Part shown: piece after piece, positions 9,104 through 19,975 of the stretch | Position numbering within the stretch: position 1 is the first letter of the stretch | Layout of the letters: the number at the start of each line of letters is the position of its first letter | Source: Desulfonatronum thiodismutans | Lineage (GTDB): Bacteria; Desulfobacterota; Desulfovibrionia; Desulfovibrionales; Desulfonatronaceae | DNA length: 64,000 nucleotides | Assembly (NCBI RefSeq): GCF_000717475.1 | Contig: NZ_JPIK01000017.1 | Coordinates: forward strand, 1 to 64,000 | Direction: 5' to 3' | Notes under the pieces: model-generated | Told to the model about the DNA's origin: nothing | Databases searched by the model: none | Seen by the model: only the letters and a program-made list of their open reading frames with translations | Program-made: the position numbers and the translations under genes

Positions 9104-10021
9104 TCAATCCCCGGCGGCCTGAACCCGATTACGACCGGATTCCTTGGCTTTATAGAGAGCACCGTCCGCGGCATCCACCAGCTTGCGGGGAGAATCCTCA
9201 AACTCGTTGAAGCCGGTGGCGTGGCCCAGGGAGACGGTCACGTGGTCGGCAATGGGGGAGTGTTCGTGAGGCAGTTTGAGGTTGGAGACGGCCTCGCGCA
9301 TGGCCGAAGCGATCATCTCGGCTCCTTGGACGTCGGTCTCAGGGAGCAGGGCCGCGAACTCCTCGCCGCCGTAGCGGGCGACCAGGTCCGCAGGGCGTTG
9401 GGTAACGGAGCGCAACGCCTTGGCCACCTGCTGCAGGCAGATGTCCCCGGCTCCGTGGCCGTAGTTGTCGTTATAGGCTTTGAAATGATCGATATCGATC
9501 ATCACCACGCTGATGGGCAAAGCGTTCCGGGATGTGCGTTTCCATTCATGCTCCAGGCTTTGGTCGAAACTGCGCCGATTGGCGATTCCGGTCAGCCCGT
9601 CCACCATGGCCAAGCGCTCCAGCATTTCCGTACGGGCCTTCAGCTGAACGTGGGTGCGCACCCTGGCCTTGACCACCGGAATGCTGAACGGCTTGGTGAT
9701 ATAGTCCACGGCCCCGAGATTCAACCCCAGGGTCTCGTCCTCGCTGGAGCTTTTGGCCGTGACGAAGATCACGGGGATATTCTTGGTTTCCGGAGCATTT
9801 TTGAGCCGTCGGCAGACTTCGTACCCGTCCATCTCCGGCATCATGACGTCCAGCAGGATGATGTCCGGCGGATCGTCGGACGCGGCGATGGCCAGGGCCT
9901 TTGGGCCGTTGGCGGCGATGCGCACCCGGTACTCCGTGCGCAGGGCTTCGACCAGCACCTGAATATTAATGGGGACGTCGTCCACGACCAGTACGGATCG
10001 GAGTTCCAGGGATTCGGACAT
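9104..10021 (-). CDS. Response regulator with GGDEF domain (diguanylate cyclase)
   Basis: A 305-residue PleD-like protein. The REC domain spans residues about 8-125 with acidic pair DD14-15, phospho-acceptor Asp58 (LLDVMMPEMDG) and Lys110. The GGDEF domain has an intact active site, GGEEF at 218-222. An RxxD inhibitory site (RPAD, 209-212) lies exactly five residues upstream, so product inhibition by c-di-GMP is expected. Family knowledge says it makes c-di-GMP from two GTP when phosphorylated. Its start is 3 bp from the stop of the upstream kinase, with AGGAG upstream, so kinase and cyclase form an operon and probably a cognate pair. Confidence 0.95.
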   Translation of the reverse strand: MSESLELRSVLVVDDVPINIQVLVEALRTEYRVRIAANGPKALAIAASDDPPDIILLDVMMPEMDGYEVCRRLKNAPETKNIPVIFVTAKSSSEDETLGLNLGAVDYITKPFSIPVVKARVRTHVQLKARTEMLERLAMVDGLTGIANRRSFDQSLEHEWKRTSRNALPISVVMIDIDHFKAYNDNYGHGAGDICLQQVAKALRSVTQRPADLVARYGGEEFAALLPETDVQGAEMIASAMREAVSNLKLPHEHSPIADHVTVSLGHATGFNEFEDSPRKLVDAADGALYKAKESGRNRVQAAGD

Positions 10022-10024
10022 GCG

Positions 10025-11647
10025 TCATGCTCCTTGTTGCGGTTGCGACGACACGGCGGTTCGCATCGCCTGGAGGACGGCGGAGGCGGATTCGTAGTCA
10101 AAGTGTTCCAGGCAATGCCGCGCTTCGTCCAACAGGACTTGCTCTTTTCCGGCCAAAGCCTGGCTCAATCGCTTCAGCATGACTTCCTCCACCAAGTCCC
10201 CGCTTTCCACCAGGCGGATCATCCGCTCCAGGATTTCCAGGGCAGTCGCGGCGTCCGGTTCGCCTGAATCATCCGTGACACTTGAGATATCCGGCGGATT
10301 CGCGGCGGAGAAGGAAGCGATAGGCTGGTCTGGTTCCGTTTCCGGGGCAGGTTGAAGGATCGCGGTGAGCACGAAGGTGCTGCCCTGGCCCGGAACGCTC
10401 TCAAAGTCCAGATCGCCGTTCATCATTTCGGCCAGAAGCTTGCTGATGGCCAGCCCCAGCCCGGTGCCGCCGAATTTCCGGGTGGTGGACGCGTCGGCCT
10501 GGGTGAAGATGGAGAAAAGTCGTTCTCGCTCTTCAGGTTTGATGCCGATGCCCGTATCTTTCACGGCGAACCGCAACCGAACCTGATGGGCGTCCCGCCC
10601 CTCAAGGCTGACATGAAGCTCCACCCCGCCCCGCTCCGTGAACTTCACGGCGTTGCCCAGCAAATTGGCCAAAGCCTGTTCCAGGCGCAACGAGTCGCCC
10701 ACAAGGCTTCGGGGAACATCCGGTTCAACCTGTAAGGAAAGAGTGAGCCCTTTTTCCTTGATCGACGCCTCAATAAGCGCGGACAATTGATCCAATACCT
10801 CGTTCAAGGCGAAAACCCGTTGTTCCAAAACCAGCCGCCCGGCCTCGATCTTGGAATAGTCCAGGATGTCGTTGAGGATATTCAACAGCATCCCGGACGA
10901 GCGCAGCACCTTTTGCAGATAGTCGCGTTGCCGCGACTCCAGTTGGGTTTCCAGGCAAAGCTGGGTCAGGCCGATCACCGCGTTCAAGGGGGTACGGATT
11001 TCATGGCTCATGTTTGCCAGGAAAGCGCTCTTGGCTTTCGACGCCGTCTCAGCCGTTTCCTTGGCCTGGACCAGGGCCTCTTCGATCCGCTTCCGCTCCG
11101 TGACGTCACGGGCAGCCGCATAGATAATTCCCCCCTGAGGCTTGGAGCGCCATTCGATCCAGCGGTACGAGCCGTCTCGGGAGTGAAGACGATTCTCAAA
11201 AAAAAGCAAATCCTGTTGCGCGGCCAGGCGGGCCCCGGCAGCCAAGGTCCGGTCCACGTCCTCTGGATGAACGAAGTCCAGGTACGGTCGCCCCTCAAGC
11301 TCTGAAAGCGGGTATCCGAGCACCTTTTCCCATTCAGGATTAAGCTGGATAAATCGTCCATGGACATCGGCAATGCAGAGCAGGTCCAGGGAAACGCTGA
11401 AAAACCGCTCCAAATCGACGTTTCTTTTTCGCAGGGCCTCATCCGCGGCGGACATGCGCGTCGCGACACAAGTCCGTCGCCGTTGGCTCTCCGCGAGCAC
11501 GAGCACGGAGGCCACGGCCAACAACGCGAACAGGCCGCCCAAAGCGAAAAGATGCTCCCTCCAGGATACATGAAACGTGATGAACCCGCCGAGAGCAGTC
11601 AGCACGGTCCCCAGCAGCAACCATTGCGTCAGATATTGTCGTTTCAT
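10025..11647 (-). CDS. Membrane PAS sensor histidine kinase
   Basis: About 540 residues. Two hydrophobic segments at the N-terminus (about 8-25 and 30-50) are joined by a very short loop. A PAS/PAC domain (about 80-195) ends in AARDVTERKRIEEA. The HisKA domain has SHEIRTPLNAVIGL, and the HATPase domain has NLLGNAVKF, DTGIGI and GTGLGLAI. A tail of about 100 residues resembles the helical segment that follows the receiver in many hybrid kinases, yet there is no receiver in this protein; the next gene starts with one. The frame extends to a TTG at 11782, but the ATG at 11647 directly precedes the membrane segments. Its ribosome-binding site is weak, so the start is uncertain. Confidence 0.88.
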   Translation of the reverse strand: MKRQYLTQWLLLGTVLTALGGFITFHVSWREHLFALGGLFALLAVASVLVLAESQRRRTCVATRMSAADEALRKRNVDLERFFSVSLDLLCIADVHGRFIQLNPEWEKVLGYPLSELEGRPYLDFVHPEDVDRTLAAGARLAAQQDLLFFENRLHSRDGSYRWIEWRSKPQGGIIYAAARDVTERKRIEEALVQAKETAETASKAKSAFLANMSHEIRTPLNAVIGLTQLCLETQLESRQRDYLQKVLRSSGMLLNILNDILDYSKIEAGRLVLEQRVFALNEVLDQLSALIEASIKEKGLTLSLQVEPDVPRSLVGDSLRLEQALANLLGNAVKFTERGGVELHVSLEGRDAHQVRLRFAVKDTGIGIKPEERERLFSIFTQADASTTRKFGGTGLGLAISKLLAEMMNGDLDFESVPGQGSTFVLTAILQPAPETEPDQPIASFSAANPPDISSVTDDSGEPDAATALEILERMIRLVESGDLVEEVMLKRLSQALAGKEQVLLDEARHCLEHFDYESASAVLQAMRTAVSSQPQQGA

Positions 11648-11797
11648 GGAGGCGATCCCGTGACCAGCTTGATTGCGAGCATGAGCGCCGCTTTGTTGAG
11701 CGCTTGCCTGGAGATGTCGGTGGACGTTCGCAACTGTTCTGTTTCGAAAAAATATCCTGAGCACAGGCACGGGCAAAGTCAATCACGGCCTGAAATG

Positions 11798-11824
11798 CCG
11801 ATGGTGAAAGACCGATGGTGAAAG
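11798..11824. repeat. Tandem 13-bp direct repeat upstream of a promoter
   Basis: CCGATGGTGAAAG occurs at 11798-11810 and again at 11812-11824 (period 14). It ends 2 nt before a TTGACA hexamer. Paired direct repeats at this position can be activator sites, but this is inference. Confidence 0.5.
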
Positions 11825-11826
11825 GG

Positions 11827-11855
11827 TTGACAGCGAAGCCGGACGTCCATAGGCC
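11827..11855 (+). promoter_or_regulatory. Candidate sigma-70 promoter
   Basis: A perfect -35 TTGACA (11827-11832) is followed after 17 bp by TAGGCC (11850-11855), a poor -10. It lies 37 bp upstream of the membrane-protein gene at 11892. The weak -10 and the adjacent direct repeat would fit activator dependence. Confidence 0.35.
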
Positions 11856-11891
11856 TCACGCAATCCCAAATCAAAGGACAGTCGCTCCGCC

Positions 11892-12887
11892 ATGCCCTCC
11901 TCCAGTGCCTTGTTTACAGCTCTGCATGCCACGCAAGACTTCTTGCGCCGCAACATCCTCGCCGCCGGTCAGGTCTGCGCGGCGCTCTTCAAGATCATGA
12001 TTCCGGTGATGATCGTGATGAAGGTATGCCAGGAATTGGGGCTGGTGGCCGTGCTCGGCCAGGTCATGGGGCCAGTGATGGAGGTATTCGGGCTGCCCGG
12101 CCCCATGGGATTGGTCTGGGCCACGGCGCTTTTGACCAACCTCTACGCCGCGGCCGTGGTCCTGATCACCCTGCTGCCGGAAGCGCCCCTGACCTCGGCC
12201 CAGGTCACGGTCCTGGCGACCATGATGCTCATCGCCCACGGCCTGCCCGTGGAGCTAAGCATTGCCAGGCGCTCCGGGGCCCGGGTGCGCACCCAGTTTG
12301 TCGTGCGGATCGGAGCGGCCATACTCTGCGGCTGGCTGCTGTATCTGGGCTATGGATGGCTGAATTGGGGAACGACGCCGGTCCAGCCGTCCTGGATTCC
12401 GGATTCGCCGCCCACGGGCTGGGCGGCCTGGGTGCTGCGGGAAATCCGCAATCTGGCGGGCATCGCGGTTATCGTGCTGATCATGCTCATGCTTCTGGAC
12501 GTGCTCAAGCGCCTGGGCGTCACGGACCTGATGATCCGCCTGCTCTCCCCGGTGCTCAAATCCATGGGCATCGGCCGGGAAGCCGGGACCATCACCATCG
12601 TCGGCATGACTCTGGGCCTGTCCTACGGCGGCGGGCTGATCATCCACGAAGCCCGCTCCGGACGTATTCCCGCCAAGGACGTCTTCCTGGCTCTAACCTT
12701 CATGGGGCTGTGTCACAGCCTGATCGAGGACACCCTGCTGATGCTCCTGCTGGGCGCGGACATCAGCGGCGTGCTCTGGGCCAGAATGGCCTTCTCCCTG
12801 GTCTTCCTCTGGATTCTGGCCTGGACCGTGGCCCGCCTCCCGGAGGGGGTGATCAATGCCTTGCTTATCCGCTCCAGGGATTCATGA
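11892..12887 (+). CDS. Nucleoside-recognition (GATE) domain membrane protein
   Basis: A 331-residue polytopic inner-membrane protein with about eight hydrophobic segments in two halves. Each half contains a GATE-like block: IPVMIVMKVCQELGL in the first, and VGMTLGLSYGGGLII with the MGLCHSLIEDT segment in the second. The fold resembles the nucleoside-recognition domain of spore-maturation proteins A/B and FeoB. No partner transporter gene is adjacent, and the substrate is unknown. It is divergent from the kinase at 11647. AAAGGA lies about 12 nt upstream of the ATG. Confidence 0.8.
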   Translation: MPSSSALFTALHATQDFLRRNILAAGQVCAALFKIMIPVMIVMKVCQELGLVAVLGQVMGPVMEVFGLPGPMGLVWATALLTNLYAAAVVLITLLPEAPLTSAQVTVLATMMLIAHGLPVELSIARRSGARVRTQFVVRIGAAILCGWLLYLGYGWLNWGTTPVQPSWIPDSPPTGWAAWVLREIRNLAGIAVIVLIMLMLLDVLKRLGVTDLMIRLLSPVLKSMGIGREAGTITIVGMTLGLSYGGGLIIHEARSGRIPAKDVFLALTFMGLCHSLIEDTLLMLLLGADISGVLWARMAFSLVFLWILAWTVARLPEGVINALLIRSRDS

Positions 12888-13082
12888 TGACGGCTTGACG
12901 TGTGTTGCGACCCTCGGTCCGTTTGCGTTTAACCGCGCACTTAGGTAGATAAAACTGTTTTTCGCGGGAACTCACCTCTAAGGGTCTTCTAGACCCCACT
13001 GGATGAACTTCGCGGTGCATTATTTGGTCTATGGCGAACAGCTTTGCCTAGCCGACAACCTTCTACCACCCCATTCCGAAAC

Positions 13083-16328
<3,246 letters not shown>

Positions 16329-16388
16329 ACTTTGAGCTAAAAATTCTTATTTTTACTTAAACACGTTACGCAATGCTCAGGGCTCTTC

Positions 16389-16652
16389 ATGCGGTTTGAG
16401 TTTGATTCCTCCAAAAGCAATGCAAACCTGCTCAAGCATGGGATAAGCTTTCCAGATGCAACAGCTCTTTGGATGGATGAAAAACGTCTCATTGTTCCCG
16501 CCAAAATGGTTCAAGAAACTCGTTATGCCATTATCGCGGAATGGAATGGCAAAATTTGGACGGGAATTTTCACCATGAGGTCTGATGCGATTCGGATTAT
16601 CTCCGTAAGGAGGGCGCGCCAAAATGAACGAGAACACTATTCTAAAAGCTGA
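16389..16652 (+). CDS. brnT: BrnT family ribonuclease toxin
   Basis: An 87-residue protein of the BrnT (DUF497) family. It starts with the family signature FEFDSSKSNANLLKHGISF and retains the central VRRARQNERE segment near the C-terminus. The family folds like RelE ribonucleases. The toxin gene comes first and overlaps the antitoxin gene by 29 bp, the standard brnTA order. AT-rich DNA (16330-16380) separates it from carB. It looks full length. Confidence 0.92.
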   Translation: MRFEFDSSKSNANLLKHGISFPDATALWMDEKRLIVPAKMVQETRYAIIAEWNGKIWTGIFTMRSDAIRIISVRRARQNEREHYSKS

Positions 16653-16893
16653 AGAATTTGATCGACGTTTCGATGTTGGAGAAGATATTTCCGATTTTCT
16701 CGACTTCTCTCAAGCAACAAGGCCCGGTTTGGAAAAACAGACCGTTTCCTTTTCCTTTCCGAGTTGGATGATCTCGTCCATGACTGATCAAGCAAAAATA
16801 CTCGGCGTCTCCACGGAAGCCATGGTGACCATGTGGATTTCCGAGAAATTGCCGAAAACGCAACGACACACTTTTCAGGAACACGCTCAATGA
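16624..16893 (+). CDS. brnA: BrnA family antitoxin
   Basis: An 89-residue ribbon-helix-helix type antitoxin. The N-terminal half (AEEFDRRFDVGEDISDFLDF) is the BrnA toxin-binding segment. The C-terminal half (VSFSFPSWMISSMTDQA then TEAMVTMWISEKL) is the DNA-binding part expected to repress its own promoter. A strong AAGGAGG lies 10 nt before the ATG, inside brnT. Its TGA stop shares bases with the ATG of purF (ATGA at 16890-16893), so translation of the two is probably coupled. Confidence 0.9.
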   Translation: MNENTILKAEEFDRRFDVGEDISDFLDFSQATRPGLEKQTVSFSFPSWMISSMTDQAKILGVSTEAMVTMWISEKLPKTQRHTFQEHAQ

Positions 16894-18287
16894 AACGAGA
16901 ATACTGCGGACTCGTCGGCATTTCCGGGCATCCGGAAGCGGCCAGGATGGCCTATTTCGGGCTGTACGCCCTGCAGCATCGCGGCCAGGAAAGCGCGGGC
17001 ATCGTGACCTGGGATGGAACCAAAATCCGGGAGCAGCGAGGCATGGGCCTGGTGGCCGACGTGTTCAACGAGCGCCATCTGGGCAAGGAACTCAAGGGCT
17101 CCACAGCGGTGGGACACATCCGCTACTCCACCACCGGAGCCTCCCTGCTGCGCAACGCCCAACCTTTCATGGTCCGCTTCGGGGAATACCGTCTGGCCAT
17201 CGGGCACAACGGGAACCTCGTCAACGCCCAGGCCTTGCGCCAGGAACTGGAAGAGCAAGGGTCCATCTTTCAGACCACCATGGACAGCGAGGTCATCGTT
17301 CACCTGATTGCCCGCAACCTGAACGGCAAAAGCCTGGAGGAAGCCATCGCCCTGGCCTGCTCCCGTATCCAAGGGGCCTATTCGCTGATCATCCTGGCCA
17401 ACAACAAGCTCATCGCCCTGCGCGACCCTCTGGGCTTTCGCCCCCTGGCCCTGGGCCGGATGGGCGACGCCTACGCGGTGGCCTCGGAAACCTGCGCCTT
17501 CGACCTGCTGGAGGCGGAATACCTGCGTTGCATCGAGCCTGGGGAGATGGTGATCATTGAGGATCGTTGTCTCAGCTCACGACGCTTCGCCGAGGCCGTG
17601 CCTTCCAAGTCCTGCATCTTCGAACTGGTCTATTTCGCGCGACCGGACTCCCTGGTTTTCGGACGGGAGGTTTACGCGGCCCGCAAGCGGATGGGGGAAC
17701 TTCTGGCCCAGGAAGCTCCGGTGGACGCGGATTTCATCATGCCCTTCCCGGACTCCGGGATGTACGCCGCGGTGGGCTATGCCCAGGCCTCGGGCATGCC
17801 CTTCGAACTGGGCATGATCCGCAACCACTACATTGGGCGGACCTTCATCCAGCCCTCCCAGGACATGCGGGACTTCGGCGTGCGCGTCAAACTCAATCCG
17901 GTCCGCTCGCTGATCAAGGGTAAGCGATTGATAATCATCGAGGACTCCATCGTCCGCGGCACGACCATCCGCACCAGGGTCAAGAAACTGCGAGAGATGG
18001 GAGCCCGGGAGATCCACATGCGGGTCAGCTGCCCGCCCATCCGGCACCCTTGTTATTTCGGCATCGACTTTTCCTCCAAGGGGGAGCTGATCGCCTCCAA
18101 CCATCCGGTTCCGGACATCGCCCGCTACATCGGCCTGGACAGCCTGCACTACCTGAGCATCGAGGGGCTGCTGAACTCCGTCGGCAAGGACATGGGCTAC
18201 TGCCTAGCCTGCTTTGACGGACGGTATCCCGTGGACGTGGACCCCGCCTGCTCCAAGATGTGCCTGGAGGACAAGTGTTGCGGATAG
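16890..18287 (+). CDS. purF: Amidophosphoribosyltransferase
   Basis: A 465-residue enzyme catalysing the first committed step of purine synthesis (PRPP + glutamine to phosphoribosylamine). A short propeptide (MKREY) precedes the catalytic nucleophile Cys6 in CGLVGI. The Ntn glutaminase domain runs to about residue 230, followed by a phosphoribosyltransferase domain with PRPP loop IIIEDSIVRGTTIRT. C-terminal cysteines (CLACFDGRYP, CSKMCLEDKCCG) match the 4Fe-4S form of PurF. The open frame extends to 16833, but cleavage before Cys6 fixes the ATG at 16890. The ribosome-binding site (AGGA) lies inside brnA. Confidence 0.97.
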   Translation: MKREYCGLVGISGHPEAARMAYFGLYALQHRGQESAGIVTWDGTKIREQRGMGLVADVFNERHLGKELKGSTAVGHIRYSTTGASLLRNAQPFMVRFGEYRLAIGHNGNLVNAQALRQELEEQGSIFQTTMDSEVIVHLIARNLNGKSLEEAIALACSRIQGAYSLIILANNKLIALRDPLGFRPLALGRMGDAYAVASETCAFDLLEAEYLRCIEPGEMVIIEDRCLSSRRFAEAVPSKSCIFELVYFARPDSLVFGREVYAARKRMGELLAQEAPVDADFIMPFPDSGMYAAVGYAQASGMPFELGMIRNHYIGRTFIQPSQDMRDFGVRVKLNPVRSLIKGKRLIIIEDSIVRGTTIRTRVKKLREMGAREIHMRVSCPPIRHPCYFGIDFSSKGELIASNHPVPDIARYIGLDSLHYLSIEGLLNSVGKDMGYCLACFDGRYPVDVDPACSKMCLEDKCCG

Positions 18288-18315
18288 TCCACGAGATACT
18301 GCACGGAGGACGGCG

Positions 18316-19356
18316 ATGACTCAGATTCCGCCCCAGACTCCATATCAAGCCCTATCTCAACCCTCATCCCAAGAAGCATCGGACCGCGACTGGCTGGCCC
18401 TGGGCCGCGAAGTCCTGGACGTGGAGATTGCCGGTCTGGTCGCCGTGCGCGACGACCTGGGCCGGGGCTTTCTGGACGCCCTGGAGACCCTGGCCGAATG
18501 CTCCGGGCGAGTCGTGGTCATCGGCCTGGGCAAGTCCGGTCTGGTGGGCCGCAAGATCGCGGCCACCCTGAGCAGTACCGGCACTCCGGCCTTTTTTCTG
18601 CACCCCGTGGAAGGCGCCCACGGCGACCTGGGCATGATTCGTCCCGAAGACGTGGCTCTGGCCATTTCCAACAGTGGCGAAACCGACGAGCTGAACGTCA
18701 TTCTGCCCACCTTGCGCTCTCTTGGGGTGCGCGTCGTAGCCCTGACCAAGAACGAGCGCTCTTCCCTGGCCGGGCTGAGCGACATCGTGGTCAAGGTCGT
18801 CGTGCCCAAGGAAGCCTGCCCCCTGGGCCTGGCCCCCACGGCCAGCACCACCGCGGCCCTGGCCGTGGGCGATGCCTTGGCCGTCTGTCTGATCCACTGG
18901 AAACGCTTCGACGCCTGCGCTTTTCGGCGTTGCCACCCGGGCGGCACCCTGGGGCAACGATTGCGGCTGCTGATCCAGGATGTCATGCACCGGGAAAACC
19001 TTCCGATAGTCCGCTCAGGAGTAGCCCTGGCCCAAACCCTGACCGTGCTGAACTCCGGTGGCCTGGGCACCGTGGCCGTGGTGGACGATCAAGGCCGCCT
19101 CTCGGGCATTCTCACGGACGGCGACGTTCGACGCATGGTCTGTCAGGAACGACTGGACCCTACGGCTTCGGTGGATTCGGTGATGACCAAATCTCCACGC
19201 AGCGTCTATCCGGACCAGACAGCGGCACTGGCCTTGGACGTCATGGAATCCGCGGCCATTACCGTCCTCCCCGTGGTGGACGCCGAAGGCCTCCTCCAAG
19301 GTATGGTCCATCTGCACGACTTGCTTGGCAAGGGGGGCGTCAAGTTCGCCGGATAA
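18316..19356 (+). CDS. kdsD: D-arabinose-5-phosphate isomerase (KpsF/KdsD)
   Basis: A 346-residue isomerase interconverting ribulose-5-phosphate and arabinose-5-phosphate, the first step to Kdo for lipopolysaccharide. The SIS domain (about 50-190) has GLGKSGLVGRKIAATLSSTG and FLHPVEGAHGDLGM. Two CBS domains (about 220-340) follow, the second with TVLPVVDAEG. The upstream frame is open to 18214, but the ATG at 18316 has GGAGGA 5 nt before it. It sits 28 bp after purF on the same strand. Confidence 0.95.
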   Translation: MTQIPPQTPYQALSQPSSQEASDRDWLALGREVLDVEIAGLVAVRDDLGRGFLDALETLAECSGRVVVIGLGKSGLVGRKIAATLSSTGTPAFFLHPVEGAHGDLGMIRPEDVALAISNSGETDELNVILPTLRSLGVRVVALTKNERSSLAGLSDIVVKVVVPKEACPLGLAPTASTTAALAVGDALAVCLIHWKRFDACAFRRCHPGGTLGQRLRLLIQDVMHRENLPIVRSGVALAQTLTVLNSGGLGTVAVVDDQGRLSGILTDGDVRRMVCQERLDPTASVDSVMTKSPRSVYPDQTAALALDVMESAAITVLPVVDAEGLLQGMVHLHDLLGKGGVKFAG

Positions 19357-19423
19357 TTCGTCCGATAATTCGCCCGAGAATTCTTCGGGCGCGACAATAC
19401 TTGCATATGTTCAAAAAGTTTCA

Positions 19424-19975
19424 ATGACTACGCAGGCCGCGCCAGTCGATATATGTGCACAGTGCGCCGGACAATTTCCGACCTGCTGCCGCATCGTTCC
19501 CGGAAGGGAGGCCTCCTGCATCCCCATCAGCCCGGAAGAACGCTTGCGGCTGGAGTCTCACGCCTCGAAACCTGGTATTCCGGCATGCGTCGAGGAGCCC
19601 AATTCCGAAGGCTTTTTGCGGGCCGTGCATAAACTGTTTCCTGGTCGCCGCGAAATTATCCAGAAGCTCTTTCCATCCCGAGGCACCCACTTTCGTTTGT
19701 CTGTAACCGTTGATGGGAGTTGTATTTTCCTCGACAAAAACGGCTGTGTTTTGACCGTGGAGCACCGCCCCTATTATTGCCGACTCTACCCTTTCTGGTT
19801 TATTCATTCCCAATTGTTCACGTTGACCTCGCCGGAATGCTTGGCCGTGAACACCTGTTCGACAACCTCGGGGCTGCTCGCCCTGTTCAAGACCGATACA
19901 TCCGCCCTGCGCACCCTGCACGATTCCTTGCTGACCGCCTGGGGGCTTTTCGCGGATGAGGCGAGACGGAAATAA
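19424..19975 (+). CDS. YkgJ-type cysteine cluster protein
   Basis: A 183-residue cytoplasmic protein with the CxxC...CC and C...C...C pattern of the YkgJ zinc/iron-chelating domain family: CAQCAGQFPTCC near the N-terminus, then CIFLDKNGC and YYCRLYPFWF. The biochemical role of the family is not established. I start at the ATG at 19424; the frame is open further upstream, and no clear ribosome-binding site decides. Its TAA overlaps the ATG of the PBP1A gene (TAATG), implying one transcript. Confidence 0.85.
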   Translation: MTTQAAPVDICAQCAGQFPTCCRIVPGREASCIPISPEERLRLESHASKPGIPACVEEPNSEGFLRAVHKLFPGRREIIQKLFPSRGTHFRLSVTVDGSCIFLDKNGCVLTVEHRPYYCRLYPFWFIHSQLFTLTSPECLAVNTCSTTSGLLALFKTDTSALRTLHDSLLTAWGLFADEARRK

